From Paracoccaceae bacterium (GTDB lineage Bacteria > Pseudomonadota > Alphaproteobacteria > Rhodobacterales > Rhodobacteraceae), in contig JAAZYV010000006.1 of assembly GCA_014239455.1 (NCBI GenBank), positions 1 to 64,000 of the forward strand: a stretch of DNA of 64,000 nt, in the 5' to 3' direction. The position numbers and the translations under genes are program-made. The notes under the pieces are model-generated. The model searched no databases. It saw only the letters and a list, made by a program, of their open reading frames with translations, and was not told the origin of the DNA. This document shows positions 38,389 through 48,905 of the stretch, piece after piece; within the stretch, counting starts at the first letter, position 1; the number at the start of each line of letters is the position of its first letter.

Positions 38389-39830
38389 TGAATTTCCTTC
38401 ATACAGATAAAGAGGTACATGAAGCTGTAGGCGGCAAGATCACAAAAAATAATTGGGCGGTTACAGGAGTTTCAATAGATTCTAGAACCATTCTTAAGGG
38501 TGAATTATTCATAGCTATTAAGGCAGAACGGGATGGGCATGAGTTTTTAAAATCAGCTATTCACAATGGTGCAGTAGCAGCAATTGTAAATAGAATTCCC
38601 ATGGATACTCCTAGGGATTTCCCCTGCATTGTTGTGAAAGACAGCTTCAGAGCATTAAATGACTTAGCTCATTTTTCAAGAAAAAGATATAAAGGAAAAT
38701 TGGTGGCAGTGACAGGCTCAGTTGGAAAAACTAGTACCAAATCGTTATTGGCTGAAATGCTTTCCAAATTTGGTAAGACTTATTGTTCCCCCCAAAGTTA
38801 CAATAATTATCTTGGGGTGCCACTTACGTTAGTGAATATTCCTCTAGATACCAAATATGTGGTTAGTGAGATTGGGATGAATTCCCCGGGAGAAATTGAA
38901 CCTTTATCAAATTTGGTGGCTCCTGATATTGGTATTATAACTAATATATCTTCAGCACACTTGGCCGCATTTAATGATATCAAGGATATAGCCTGTGAAA
39001 AAGCAATGATTTGCTCTGGTTTAGTTAAGAATGGCTTCTTAATTTTTTCTAGTGAAACACCTTTTACAGAAATGATCATAGGGATGGCCAAAAAGAAAAA
39101 AATTAGATATGCCACTTTCGGATGTCATTCTTCCGATCAAATATACATGAAAACAGTATCGCTAAAGAAAAATAGAACATCAGTTAATGTTATCATTAAG
39201 GATTTCGCAAATTTAAATTTCGATTTGCATGTTTTAGGGATTCATCATGCTTTAAACTCTCTAACTGTATTGGGGGCATTATTGGACCTTAATCTTGATT
39301 TGAATGTTGCTGTCAATCATATGAAGGATTGGAAACCTGTAACTGGGAGAGGAAGATTTATAGATTTGAAGTTCAACAAAAATTCTAAGAATATTTTAAT
39401 CAGAGTTATTGATGAAAGTTATAATAGCAATCCTACTTCACTTAAAGCTAGTTTTGAGGTAGTGAGGTATGTTAGCTTTGATGATTACCAGAGTCATAAT
39501 GTTAAACCTTTCCGTCGGATAGCTATTTTAGGGGATATGTTAGAGTTAGGCTTAGAGGAAAAAAAAATTCATAAAGATATAGCACAACTAGACATCATAA
39601 ATTGTTTTGATTTGATCCATTGCGTTGGAGCTCTTATGAAATGCTTGCACCAAGATTTACCATCAGGGAAGAAAGGATTGGCAGTAAGAAATCCAAGGGA
39701 ATTAATTCCACATCTATTGAAGAATATTGAAGATGGGGACGTTTATCTTATAAAGGGATCAAATTTGGTTGGACTTTCTTTGCTAGTTTCTGAATTATGT
39801 GGCCTGAATGACCGGAAGATCTCGAGGTAA
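38388..39830 (+). CDS. murF: UDP-N-acetylmuramoyl-tripeptide-D-alanyl-D-alanine ligase
   Basis: VAVTGSVGKTSTKSLLAEML, SYNNYLGVPLTLVNIP, VIDESYNSNPTSLKA. Confidence 0.97.
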   Translation: MNFLHTDKEVHEAVGGKITKNNWAVTGVSIDSRTILKGELFIAIKAERDGHEFLKSAIHNGAVAAIVNRIPMDTPRDFPCIVVKDSFRALNDLAHFSRKRYKGKLVAVTGSVGKTSTKSLLAEMLSKFGKTYCSPQSYNNYLGVPLTLVNIPLDTKYVVSEIGMNSPGEIEPLSNLVAPDIGIITNISSAHLAAFNDIKDIACEKAMICSGLVKNGFLIFSSETPFTEMIIGMAKKKKIRYATFGCHSSDQIYMKTVSLKKNRTSVNVIIKDFANLNFDLHVLGIHHALNSLTVLGALLDLNLDLNVAVNHMKDWKPVTGRGRFIDLKFNKNSKNILIRVIDESYNSNPTSLKASFEVVRYVSFDDYQSHNVKPFRRIAILGDMLELGLEEKKIHKDIAQLDIINCFDLIHCVGALMKCLHQDLPSGKKGLAVRNPRELIPHLLKNIEDGDVYLIKGSNLVGLSLLVSELCGLNDRKISR

Positions 39831-39836
39831 CTAAAA

Positions 39837-40922
39837 ATGCTGTATTTTCTACATTATTTGACTGATGGAGGCGATTTTTTTAATTTGTTTCGATATATTA
39901 CCTTTAGGGCAGGAGGAGCCTTTTTTACCTCTCTTGTCTTTGGGTTCTTGTTTAGTAGACCAATCATAAGTTCTCTAAAGAGAAGACAGGGAGAGGGTCA
40001 GCCTATTCGTGAAGACGGTCCGAATAGTCACAAAGAGAAAAAGGCTGGCACCCCTACTATGGGAGGTGTTTTAATCATTGGGTCCTTGTTGGTTTCATCT
40101 TTGTTGTGGTGCCGATATGATATAGGCTATGTCTGGGTGGTAATTTTTGTAACCCTTGGTTTCGGTTTGATAGGTTTTGTTGATGATTATTCTAAAATAC
40201 GCGCCAGGAATTCAACAGGCATTTCTGGTAAAGTTAGGTTGGTACTAGGTTTAATAATAGCTGCTATTGCAACTTTTTGGGTTATTAGTATTCAAGATCC
40301 CATGTTGTCTAATGCCTTGGCAGTTCCTGTCTTTAAGGATGTATTACTCAACCTAGGATGGTTTTTTATACCATTTGCAATGCTTGTAATTGTAGGCTCT
40401 GCGAATTCTGTTAATTTGACAGATGGACTTGACGGTTTGGCAATCATGCCTGTGATGATAGCAAGTGGATCATTTGGGGTTATCGCTTATGCTGTTGGGA
40501 GGGTAGATTTTTCTGATTATTTAGAAGTGCATTATATAGCAGGCTCAGGAGAGATAGCCGTATTTTCAGCTGCGCTCATAGGTGCTGGACTAGGTTTTTT
40601 ATGGTATAATGCTCCTCCTGCAGCCGTTTTTATGGGTGACACTGGATCATTAGCTCTTGGAGGAGCCCTTGGGGCTATTTCTGTCTGTACCAAACACGAA
40701 ATCGTTCTAGCGATCATTGGTGGTCTATTTGTGATAGAAGCATTGTCAGTGATAATTCAAGTATCGGTTTATAAATTGACTGGGAAGAGGGTATTTCTAA
40801 TGGCTCCCATTCATCATCATTTCGAAAAATTAGGATGGGCTGAACCTCAGATAGTTATTCGTTTTTGGATTATATCAGTGATTTTGGCCCTAATTGGACT
40901 AGCCACACTAAAGCTACGTTAA
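39837..40922 (+). CDS. mraY: phospho-N-acetylmuramoyl-pentapeptide-transferase
   Basis: [43 protein letters not shown]. Confidence 0.97.
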   Translation: MLYFLHYLTDGGDFFNLFRYITFRAGGAFFTSLVFGFLFSRPIISSLKRRQGEGQPIREDGPNSHKEKKAGTPTMGGVLIIGSLLVSSLLWCRYDIGYVWVVIFVTLGFGLIGFVDDYSKIRARNSTGISGKVRLVLGLIIAAIATFWVISIQDPMLSNALAVPVFKDVLLNLGWFFIPFAMLVIVGSANSVNLTDGLDGLAIMPVMIASGSFGVIAYAVGRVDFSDYLEVHYIAGSGEIAVFSAALIGAGLGFLWYNAPPAAVFMGDTGSLALGGALGAISVCTKHEIVLAIIGGLFVIEALSVIIQVSVYKLTGKRVFLMAPIHHHFEKLGWAEPQIVIRFWIISVILALIGLATLKLR

Positions 40923-42338
40923 ATGATGTTTATACCACCTAATTATAAAAATAAGAAAGTTGCTTTATTAGGGTTGGGGCTTACGGGTGGATCTCTTATA
41001 AAGCATTTAAAAAGCTTTGGTATTGATCCCATCTGTTGGGATGATGATGAAACTAAAAGAAAAGTATTCAGAGGAAAAGGTTTAGTAATAGAAGACCTAA
41101 ATGCTCCTAACATTTGGAAAGATCTTGATCTTTTAATAATCTCTCCAGGTATTCCATTTTTGTACCCAGAACCTCATCCAGCAGTCATTCTTGCTCGCGA
41201 GAATGCTGTACATATAACAACTGACATTGAGTTATTTTTTGATTTCTTACATGAAAAGCGCATTTACGAAGGCGCTTCAAGGCCGACAGTAATATGTGTG
41301 ACTGGATCTAACGGGAAATCTACTACTACTGCCCTAATCCATCACATCCTAAGTGGAATGTCCAAAGATACAGAAATGGGTGGGAATATTGGCAGGCCTG
41401 TGATGAACTTAAATCTCGAAAATCCCAAAAGCATAAAGGTGATTGAATTATCTTCCTATCAGATTGAGATAGCTGGTAGACTAGAACCAGATGTAGCGAT
41501 CTTTCTCAACCTTTCAAATGATCATCTCTTAAGGCATGGAGGGTTAGGCGGTTATTTCTTAACTAAATCCAAACTATTTCACCAGGGGAATCCAAAATTT
41601 AGCATTGTAGGTGTAGACGAGCACGAGGGAAAGTGTTTGGCTGCATCCCTTGAGGCAAGAAAAGATTCCATTAGCTCAGTTATTCAGATTTCCATTATGG
41701 GACCCATACTGGGATCAGAGTGGTCAGTTTTTATGTCAAATGAATTTATAGTTGAAGTAAAATCAGGTGAGGAAATTTTTAAATCTGTCCTCCGAGAGGT
41801 CTTGCAAATACCTGGTGACCATAATAAGCAAAATGCTTGTGCCGCTTATGCAGCCTGTCGAGCATTAGGTTTTTCTCCAAAACATTCATTTGAGCAAATC
41901 CGTGGTTTTCAGGGATTGCCACACAGAACAGAAATAGTGAGAAAGCTAGATGGTGTTATCTTTATCAATGATAGTAAGGCTACTAATGTTGAGTCAGTCA
42001 GAAAATCCTTAAAAACGTTCAACAACATTAGGTGGATTGCAGGAGGATTAAAGAAGGATGGAGACATCATAAATTTCACCGCATATTTTTCAAGAATTAA
42101 AAAAGCTTACCTGATTGGTTCAGCGGCAACTGAATTTGCATCTTCTCTAAAGGGTTTAGAGTATGAAATATGTGGTGAGTTAGAAATGGCCGTTAGTTCT
42201 GCGTATGAAGAAGCTGATGAAGGCGATACTGTTCTCTTGGCTCCTGGCTGTGCAAGTTTTGATCAATTCATAAACTTTGAAGAAAGAGGAAATAAATTCT
42301 CCAAACTTGTGGAAAATTTAAAAAGAAAAAGTTTATAA
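40923..42338 (+). CDS. murD: UDP-N-acetylmuramoylalanine-D-glutamate ligase
   Basis: VTGSNGKSTTTALIHHIL, ELSSYQIE, GLPHRTEIVRKLDGVIFINDSKATNVES. Confidence 0.97.
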   Translation: MMFIPPNYKNKKVALLGLGLTGGSLIKHLKSFGIDPICWDDDETKRKVFRGKGLVIEDLNAPNIWKDLDLLIISPGIPFLYPEPHPAVILARENAVHITTDIELFFDFLHEKRIYEGASRPTVICVTGSNGKSTTTALIHHILSGMSKDTEMGGNIGRPVMNLNLENPKSIKVIELSSYQIEIAGRLEPDVAIFLNLSNDHLLRHGGLGGYFLTKSKLFHQGNPKFSIVGVDEHEGKCLAASLEARKDSISSVIQISIMGPILGSEWSVFMSNEFIVEVKSGEEIFKSVLREVLQIPGDHNKQNACAAYAACRALGFSPKHSFEQIRGFQGLPHRTEIVRKLDGVIFINDSKATNVESVRKSLKTFNNIRWIAGGLKKDGDIINFTAYFSRIKKAYLIGSAATEFASSLKGLEYEICGELEMAVSSAYEEADEGDTVLLAPGCASFDQFINFEERGNKFSKLVENLKRKSL

Positions 42339-42439
42339 AAATACTAAAACTCAAGTTGCCTTTAATTTACCTTTTCTTCATTCCGTACAAGTGCTAAAGT
42401 TGGGTCATAAAAAAATAACAGGCACTACTTTATTTAAGA

Positions 42440-43603
42440 ATGACAGATATTATCTTTAGGCCTCGCTCCGAATTTTTTGAGGAGAGCGAACTGCCAAGGT
42501 GGTGGAAAACCGTCGATAGATGGTCTCTCTTCTCTTTGGTAGGACTTTTTCTGAGCGGTCTATTACTTGGGATGGCAGCTTCAGCTCCCCTAGCCGAGGC
42601 AAATGGTCAACAAGCATTTTATTATGTTAACAGGCAGTTCATGTATGGGGCTCTCTCATTCACATGTATTCTGGGTTTATCCATCCTATCAGTACAAGAA
42701 AATAGAAGGATAGCCCTGATTGGTTTTTTGGTCACATTTATGCTTTTATGTTCATTACCTATTTTTGGAACGGATCACGGAAAGGGGGCAGTTAGGTGGT
42801 TATCATTCTTTGGTTTTTCTTTACAACCTTCGGAGTTTCTAAAGCCGTTTTTTGTCGTGGCAATCGCATGGGCAATATCAGCAGGTCAAAAAGACAAGAA
42901 TATTCCCGGTACTGCTATTTCTTTTATTATCACGCTATTAATAGTCACATTATTAGTCATGCAACCTGACTTTGGGCAAGCAGCACTTTTCTTATCCATT
43001 TGGACCATAGTATATTTTGTGTCGGGTGCTTCCTATAGATTATTAGTGGGATTCATATTTTTGACTTTAGTGGGAGGATTTATAACCTACATGAATTCCG
43101 AACATTTTGCTGGAAGGATTGATGGGTTCTTGTCACCGGATGTTGATCCCAGAACCCAACTAGGTTTTGCAACTAATTCAATCCAAGAAGGAGGACTGTT
43201 TGGCGTTGGATTGGGAGAAGGGGTTATAAAATGGAGATTACCTGATGCCCATACCGATTTTATAATAGCAGTAGCTGCTGAAGAATATGGAGTCTTGATT
43301 TGTATTTTGATTATAATATTTTTTATCATCATTGCAGGTAGATCTTTAATTCTTCTTTTGGATGAAAGGGATTATTTTGTAAGGAATTGTGGAGTAGGTT
43401 CTATTTCTTTTTTTGCCTTCCAGGCAATTATAAATCTTGGGGTCTCAGTTCGCTTATTACCAGCCAAAGGCATGACACTTCCATTTATTAGCTATGGAGG
43501 ATCATCACTTGTAGCTTCAGGTTTTCTAATGGGTTTACTTTTGGCTTGCACCCGAAGGCGTCCTCAAGGAAATGTGAATCAATGGCTTGGAGAAGACAAA
43601 TGA
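42440..43603 (+). CDS. ftsW: peptidoglycan glycosyltransferase FtsW (SEDS)
   Basis: SEDS topology; LQPSEFLKPFFVVAIAW, PAKGMTLPFISYGGSSLVASG. Confidence 0.96.
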   Translation: MTDIIFRPRSEFFEESELPRWWKTVDRWSLFSLVGLFLSGLLLGMAASAPLAEANGQQAFYYVNRQFMYGALSFTCILGLSILSVQENRRIALIGFLVTFMLLCSLPIFGTDHGKGAVRWLSFFGFSLQPSEFLKPFFVVAIAWAISAGQKDKNIPGTAISFIITLLIVTLLVMQPDFGQAALFLSIWTIVYFVSGASYRLLVGFIFLTLVGGFITYMNSEHFAGRIDGFLSPDVDPRTQLGFATNSIQEGGLFGVGLGEGVIKWRLPDAHTDFIIAVAAEEYGVLICILIIIFFIIIAGRSLILLLDERDYFVRNCGVGSISFFAFQAIINLGVSVRLLPAKGMTLPFISYGGSSLVASGFLMGLLLACTRRRPQGNVNQWLGEDK

Positions 43604-44706
43604 AATTGAAACCAGTTCTTCTGATAGCAGCTGGAGGTACAGGCGGACATATGTTTCCTGCTCAGGCATTGGCTTGGGAGTTTCAAAAACTAGGTTGGAG
43701 AGTTGTATTGGTTACCGATAAAAGGGGTGCAAGATTTTCAGAGACATTTCCACCTGAAATCACAAAATTTGTACAGAATTCTTCTTCGTTAAGATTTCGC
43801 GATCCTATAAGGATTCCTAAGGCAATATACTTAATTTTTGCAAGCATATTTCAAGCCTTCTGGGTGTTCATGAGCCTTAAGCCAAAGGTTGTCATTGGTT
43901 TTGGAGGTTATCCTTCATTTGCCGCCATTCTTATAGCTAAAGTTCTAAATGTTAAATCAATTTTGCATGAACAAAATGCAGTTCTTGGTAGGGTTAACAG
44001 AATTTTTTCAAAGAGTGTAGGCGCAGTAGCATGCAGTTTTTGGCCTACTAAAGCGCCACCTGGAACGATAATGCGTTTTACAGGAAATCCGATCAGAAAC
44101 ACTGTGATTAATAAAAGTCTAGTTCCTTTTCACCTACCTTCCAAGGGTTCGCTCAATCTTGTAATTGTTGGGGGATCCCAGGGAGCGAAGGTATTTTCAA
44201 AAATTGTCCCAGAAGCAGTTGAACTTCTTCCAAAAACATTGACAAATCGGCTCAGAATTTTCCAACAAGCACGGGTGGAAGATCGTAATGAATTGGAGAA
44301 AAAGTATAACGAGATAGGTGTAAGCACAACAGTTGAGGATTTTTTTCAGAATATAGAGAAGATATTTTCATCTGCACATCTAATTATTGCAAGAGCTGGT
44401 GCTTCAACTATTGCTGAGGTGCTTTTCTTCGGCAAACCACTATTATTAATACCTATCCCATTCTCTCTAGGGGATCATCAGAAATTGAATGCCCAACGAA
44501 TATCAGATCTCGGCGCTGCTATATATTTAGAAGAAAATACATTGACTGGAGGGCAACTGGCTGAAAAAATTAGCACAATATTGGAAAATCAAAGAATAGC
44601 ACATAATCTTGCAAGGGCAGCTTCCAAAAATGCAACGCCAAAGGCAATCCAAAATCTTAGGGATTTAGTTCTTGATGTTTCAGAAGGAAATTTAGTTGCA
44701 AAGTAA
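43600..44706 (+). CDS. murG: undecaprenyldiphospho-muramoylpentapeptide beta-N-acetylglucosaminyltransferase
   Basis: LLIAAGGTGGHMFPAQALAWE, ILHEQNAVLGRVNR, IVGGSQGAKVFS. ATG at 43600 overlaps ftsW stop. Confidence 0.96.
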   Translation: MKLKPVLLIAAGGTGGHMFPAQALAWEFQKLGWRVVLVTDKRGARFSETFPPEITKFVQNSSSLRFRDPIRIPKAIYLIFASIFQAFWVFMSLKPKVVIGFGGYPSFAAILIAKVLNVKSILHEQNAVLGRVNRIFSKSVGAVACSFWPTKAPPGTIMRFTGNPIRNTVINKSLVPFHLPSKGSLNLVIVGGSQGAKVFSKIVPEAVELLPKTLTNRLRIFQQARVEDRNELEKKYNEIGVSTTVEDFFQNIEKIFSSAHLIIARAGASTIAEVLFFGKPLLLIPIPFSLGDHQKLNAQRISDLGAAIYLEENTLTGGQLAEKISTILENQRIAHNLARAASKNATPKAIQNLRDLVLDVSEGNLVAK

Positions 44707-46099
44707 GGTAAAAACCAAGTTCCCTCTAGATATCGGTCTAATTCATTTCATTGGAATTGGTGGAATTGGAATGTCGGGAATTGCTGAGTTATTATTTAAT
44801 CTTGGTTATGAAATTTCTGGTTCTGACATTAAAAATACCCAAATTATTGCTAGGTTAGAAGGCTTGGGAATTAAGATTCATTTAGGTCACAAGAAAGAAA
44901 ATCTTTCTGGTGCAAAGATAGTAGTGGTTTCGTCAGCTATCAATGATGAGAATATTGAATTGATTGAGGCAAGATCCCGGTCAATACCAGTAGTGCGAAG
45001 AGCTGAGATGCTTGCGGAACTCATGAGATTGAAATCAAATGTGGCGATTGCTGGTACTCATGGAAAGACCACGACGACTTCTATGGTAGCTGCTGTTTTG
45101 GAAGCAGGCAAATTGGATCCTACTGTGGTGAATGGGGGAATAATTCAAGCATACGGCTCTAATGCTAGATTAGGTAAAGGTGACTGGATGATCGTTGAGG
45201 CTGATGAAAGCGATGGTACTTTAGTAAAAATACCAATAACAATAGGCGTAGTAACAAATCTAGATCCAGAACATTTAGAACATTATGGAACATTCAACCA
45301 TTTGAAAAAAACTTTCTTAAAATTTCTCGAAAACATTCCTTTCTATGGGGTGGGCATTTGTTGTTTAGACCATCCTGTTGTGCGTAATTTAATTTCACAA
45401 ATTAGGGATCGGCGCATACTTACGTATGGCTTTCATGAGGAAGCAGATTTTGTCATTCAGAACCTCCATTATTCAAAAAGGAAGGCACGTTTTAATATTT
45501 GTGACAGGTCAAGGGCCAGAAAAATTATATTGGAATTGCCTATGTATGGGAATCACAATGTTTCTAATGCGGCTGCAGCTGTCTCAGTTGGGTTGCATTT
45601 GAATGTGGCACCTGCATTAATAAAATTTGCACTGAAAAATTTTAAGGGTGTAAAAAGGAGATTCACTAAAATTTGTACTTGGAACAACATAGAAATAATT
45701 GATGATTATGCTCATCATCCAGTTGAAATAAGTGCGGTCCTTTCGGCAGCTAGGCAGTATTCATCTGGTAGAGTAATAGCAATCCATCAACCACACAGAT
45801 ATACTAGGTTAGAAAGCTTAATGGATGATTTCTGTATGTGCTTTGATGAGGCAGACATCGTGGGCATTACTCCGGTATATGCAGCTGGGGAATTACCGCT
45901 TAAAGGAGTGACTTCTGATACTTTAATTTCCAGACTGAACAGTGCAGGTGATAAGGCTTTTCATGTTGAGGATGAAATTGGTTTAAGGGATTTTTTAAAG
46001 TACCATGGTACACCAGGAGATATTTTTGTTTGCTTAGGAGCCGGTTCAATAAGTCAATGGGCCAATAGATTGCCTGAGTTACTAAAAATGGAAGTTTGA
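44696..46099 (+). CDS. murC: UDP-N-acetylmuramate-L-alanine ligase, TTG start
   Basis: IHFIGIGGIGMSGIAELL, IAGTHGKTTTTSMVA, IDDYAHHPVEISAVLSAAR. Confidence 0.97.
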   Translation: MQSKVKTKFPLDIGLIHFIGIGGIGMSGIAELLFNLGYEISGSDIKNTQIIARLEGLGIKIHLGHKKENLSGAKIVVVSSAINDENIELIEARSRSIPVVRRAEMLAELMRLKSNVAIAGTHGKTTTTSMVAAVLEAGKLDPTVVNGGIIQAYGSNARLGKGDWMIVEADESDGTLVKIPITIGVVTNLDPEHLEHYGTFNHLKKTFLKFLENIPFYGVGICCLDHPVVRNLISQIRDRRILTYGFHEEADFVIQNLHYSKRKARFNICDRSRARKIILELPMYGNHNVSNAAAAVSVGLHLNVAPALIKFALKNFKGVKRRFTKICTWNNIEIIDDYAHHPVEISAVLSAARQYSSGRVIAIHQPHRYTRLESLMDDFCMCFDEADIVGITPVYAAGELPLKGVTSDTLISRLNSAGDKAFHVEDEIGLRDFLKYHGTPGDIFVCLGAGSISQWANRLPELLKMEV

Positions 46100-46100
46100 A

Positions 46101-47057
46101 ATGAAGATAAATTCTATTTCTGACCACAAATTGGAGTTAGTATTGCCGACCTGCAGGGGAAAGACCTCTCAAAACTTTGCTCTCCAACGTCTTAGCTGGC
46201 TGAAAGTGGGGGGTCCGGCAGAGGTCTTATTCCAACCTGAAGATGAAGAGGATTTGGTAATATTTATGAAAAATCTATCGCCAGAAATTCCTGTATTTGT
46301 CATTGGAGCATGCTCTAATTTAATAATTAGAGATGGTGGTATCCCTGGAATAGTTGTTAGGCTAGGAGGCAGTTTTTCCAAGATTGATTTTGCTGACAAA
46401 ACTGTTTCGGTGGGAGCATCTTGTCTAGATTCTCAAGTGGCAAGAATTTCAGCCAGAAATGGTACTGATTTATCTTTCTTGAGGACTATTCCTGGTAATA
46501 TTGGAGGCGCTATAACAATGAATGCAGGTTGTTATGGTTCTTACATTTCAGACTATTTTTTGAGTTTGAGAGCAGTTTTGAGAGATGGCACAATTGTTAA
46601 CCTCGATTCCAAAGACTTAAATTTTCACTATAGGGGTTCGTTCATCCCAGTGGGAGCCATAATCACGCAGGCAACTTTTAGGTGTGTAAAGGATTTACCA
46701 GAGGAAATTGAAAAAAAGATGAATGATGCTTTGAGATACCGAGAGCTACATCAACCAGTTAAGGAATTGTCTTGTGGATCGACATTCAGAAATCCTTTGG
46801 GTCGTTCTTCTACTAGTGGTAATAGTGATAGTGACCATTCTTTAAAAGCTTGGAAACTCATTGATGATGCGGGTCTTCGTGGAATGAGAGTAGGTGGAGC
46901 TAAAATTTCTACCAAGCATCCAAATTTCATGATCAATACTGGGAATGCAACAGCAAAGAATTTAGAAGATTTAGGAACCCTGGTGATAAGAAGAGTCAAG
47001 GAAAAGAGTGGAATAGAATTGGTTTGGGAAATTAAGAGAGTTGGGTTTGGTAGTTAG
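46101..47057 (+). CDS. murB: UDP-N-acetylenolpyruvoylglucosamine reductase
   Basis: LSWLKVGGPAEVLFQP, GACSNLIIRDGGIPG, IPGNIGGAITMNAGCYG, SCGSTFRNP. Confidence 0.96.
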   Translation: MKINSISDHKLELVLPTCRGKTSQNFALQRLSWLKVGGPAEVLFQPEDEEDLVIFMKNLSPEIPVFVIGACSNLIIRDGGIPGIVVRLGGSFSKIDFADKTVSVGASCLDSQVARISARNGTDLSFLRTIPGNIGGAITMNAGCYGSYISDYFLSLRAVLRDGTIVNLDSKDLNFHYRGSFIPVGAIITQATFRCVKDLPEEIEKKMNDALRYRELHQPVKELSCGSTFRNPLGRSSTSGNSDSDHSLKAWKLIDDAGLRGMRVGGAKISTKHPNFMINTGNATAKNLEDLGTLVIRRVKEKSGIELVWEIKRVGFGS

Positions 47058-47102
47058 AATTTATTACCTCCACTCAATAGTAACATTTAAAGGGAAGATA
47101 TA

Positions 47103-48020
47103 GTGGCGGATCCTATCAATAAAGTTGCCGTTCTTTATGGAGGTAGTTCCTTAGAGAGAAACGTTTCTTTGGTATCGGGACACGAAGTGGCAAAGGCTCT
47201 TTCTAAACAAGGATATGAAGTTTTTAAGATTGACACAAAAGGAAATTTTTTAGAGCAGCTGATTAATATTAGCCCAGACGTGGCTTTTAATGCGTTACAC
47301 GGGAAATGGGGAGAGGATGGTACTGTTCAAGGAGTTTTGGAAGTCTTAAGAATTCCTTACACACATTCTGGTGTTTTAGCATCCTCCATAGCAATGAATA
47401 AGCATCTTGCGAAGGCTGTTTTCAAGGATGGAGGGTTACCAGTAGCAAATCATTTAGTTTTGAAGAAGGGTTTTGTCGTTGATGATATACCTTTTACCTA
47501 TCCATACGTTCTTAAGCCGGTAAGTGGAGGTTCGTCTCTAGATGTGCACATTCTTAAGAACCAAAATGATTGGTCAAGAATCAAGATTGATAAAAATGAA
47601 ATGCCAATAGAATTTCTTGTAGAACCATTTATCCCTGGTAGAGAACTTACAGTGACTGTTATGGGAGATAGGGCATTGGCTGTAACAGATATAGTTTCAG
47701 ATACGTGGTACGACTATGATGCAAAGTATGAATTAGGGGGATCTCGGCACATTCTACCAGCTGAGATACCAAATGAAATTACCCAACTGTGTTTGTCACA
47801 TGCACTCAAGTCTCATAGAAGCTTAGGTTGTCGAGGTGTTTCAAGAATTGATCTTAGATGGAATGAAATGCTTGGAATCAACGGCTTATTCGTTCTTGAA
47901 TTGAACACTCAACCTGGCATGACTCCAACTTCCCTTGTCCCTGAGCAAGCGAAGCATTGTGGAAACTCTTTTGAAAACCTTTGCAAATGGCTAATTGAGG
48001 ACGCTTCCTGCGATAGATAA
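47103..48020 (+). CDS. ddl: D-alanine-D-alanine ligase, GTG start
   Basis: VLYGGSSLERNVSLVSGHEV, HGKWGEDGTVQGVLE, LELNTQPGMTPTSLVPEQA. Confidence 0.96.
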   Translation: MADPINKVAVLYGGSSLERNVSLVSGHEVAKALSKQGYEVFKIDTKGNFLEQLINISPDVAFNALHGKWGEDGTVQGVLEVLRIPYTHSGVLASSIAMNKHLAKAVFKDGGLPVANHLVLKKGFVVDDIPFTYPYVLKPVSGGSSLDVHILKNQNDWSRIKIDKNEMPIEFLVEPFIPGRELTVTVMGDRALAVTDIVSDTWYDYDAKYELGGSRHILPAEIPNEITQLCLSHALKSHRSLGCRGVSRIDLRWNEMLGINGLFVLELNTQPGMTPTSLVPEQAKHCGNSFENLCKWLIEDASCDR

Positions 48021-48880
48021 TGAGTAGATCGGAATATCAGCTTTACAATAAAACTAAGGGGTACCCTACTCCTTCAAAGTTAAGATATAGAATAGAGAGG
48101 ATTTGGAGGAGGGCGTGGTTACGAAAGTTAATTCTTAGGGTCCTTATGCTCATTTTTTTTGCAACAAGTCTAACTACAGGCTTACTCATTTTCAAAAATG
48201 AATTCAAATTTAAAGGCTTAAAAAGTACCATGGAGTCATTTGCCTTTGAAAGGCCCGAGCTATCAATAATTGACTTAAATATTAAAGGTGCGAATCCAGA
48301 TCTTAGTAATCAGATCAAGGCAATATTGCAACTTTCTTTTCCCATCAATCCTTTGAAAATAAATATAAATTACCTTCAGGAATTAATAAATAATGTTGAA
48401 TCTGTAGATTTTTCCAGAATTAGGATTACCAAAAATGGAGTATTAGAAGTAGTGGTAAGAGAACGAATTCCGGTTGCTTTGCATAGAGATGAAAAACAGT
48501 TAATGCTTTTAGATATAGATGGACGGAGGATAGGTGAGGTTTTTTCTAGATTAGATAGACAAGATCTTCCCTTAGTGGTGGGATCAGGGGCAAATCACCG
48601 AGTTAAAGAGTCCTTAGAAATATACAAGTTAGCAAGTCCTATTATAAATCGTGTGAGGGGTATGATATTGGTTGGAGAGAGACGTTGGGACATTGTTTTG
48701 GATGAAAATCTGAGAATAAAACTGCCAGAAAAGGGCGCAAAGAAAGCTTTGAATGGTTTTCTTGGTTCAGGTCGAGTTATGGAAATATTGAGACAGGATT
48801 TTTCTGCGGTAGATTTGAGATATAGAGGTAAAGTAATAGTCAGAACTAAGACCACAGTGATAAGAGAAGAGAATATTTAA
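48020..48880 (+). CDS. ftsQ: cell division protein FtsQ
   Basis: Single-TM protein with POTRA/FtsQ-like region (VESVDFSRIRITKNGVLEVVVRERIPVALHR), between ddl and ftsA. Confidence 0.9.
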   Translation: MSRSEYQLYNKTKGYPTPSKLRYRIERIWRRAWLRKLILRVLMLIFFATSLTTGLLIFKNEFKFKGLKSTMESFAFERPELSIIDLNIKGANPDLSNQIKAILQLSFPINPLKININYLQELINNVESVDFSRIRITKNGVLEVVVRERIPVALHRDEKQLMLLDIDGRRIGEVFSRLDRQDLPLVVGSGANHRVKESLEIYKLASPIINRVRGMILVGERRWDIVLDENLRIKLPEKGAKKALNGFLGSGRVMEILRQDFSAVDLRYRGKVIVRTKTTVIREENI

Positions 48881-48905
48881 TTTCAGTCGGTTTACGTGAT
48901 CCAAA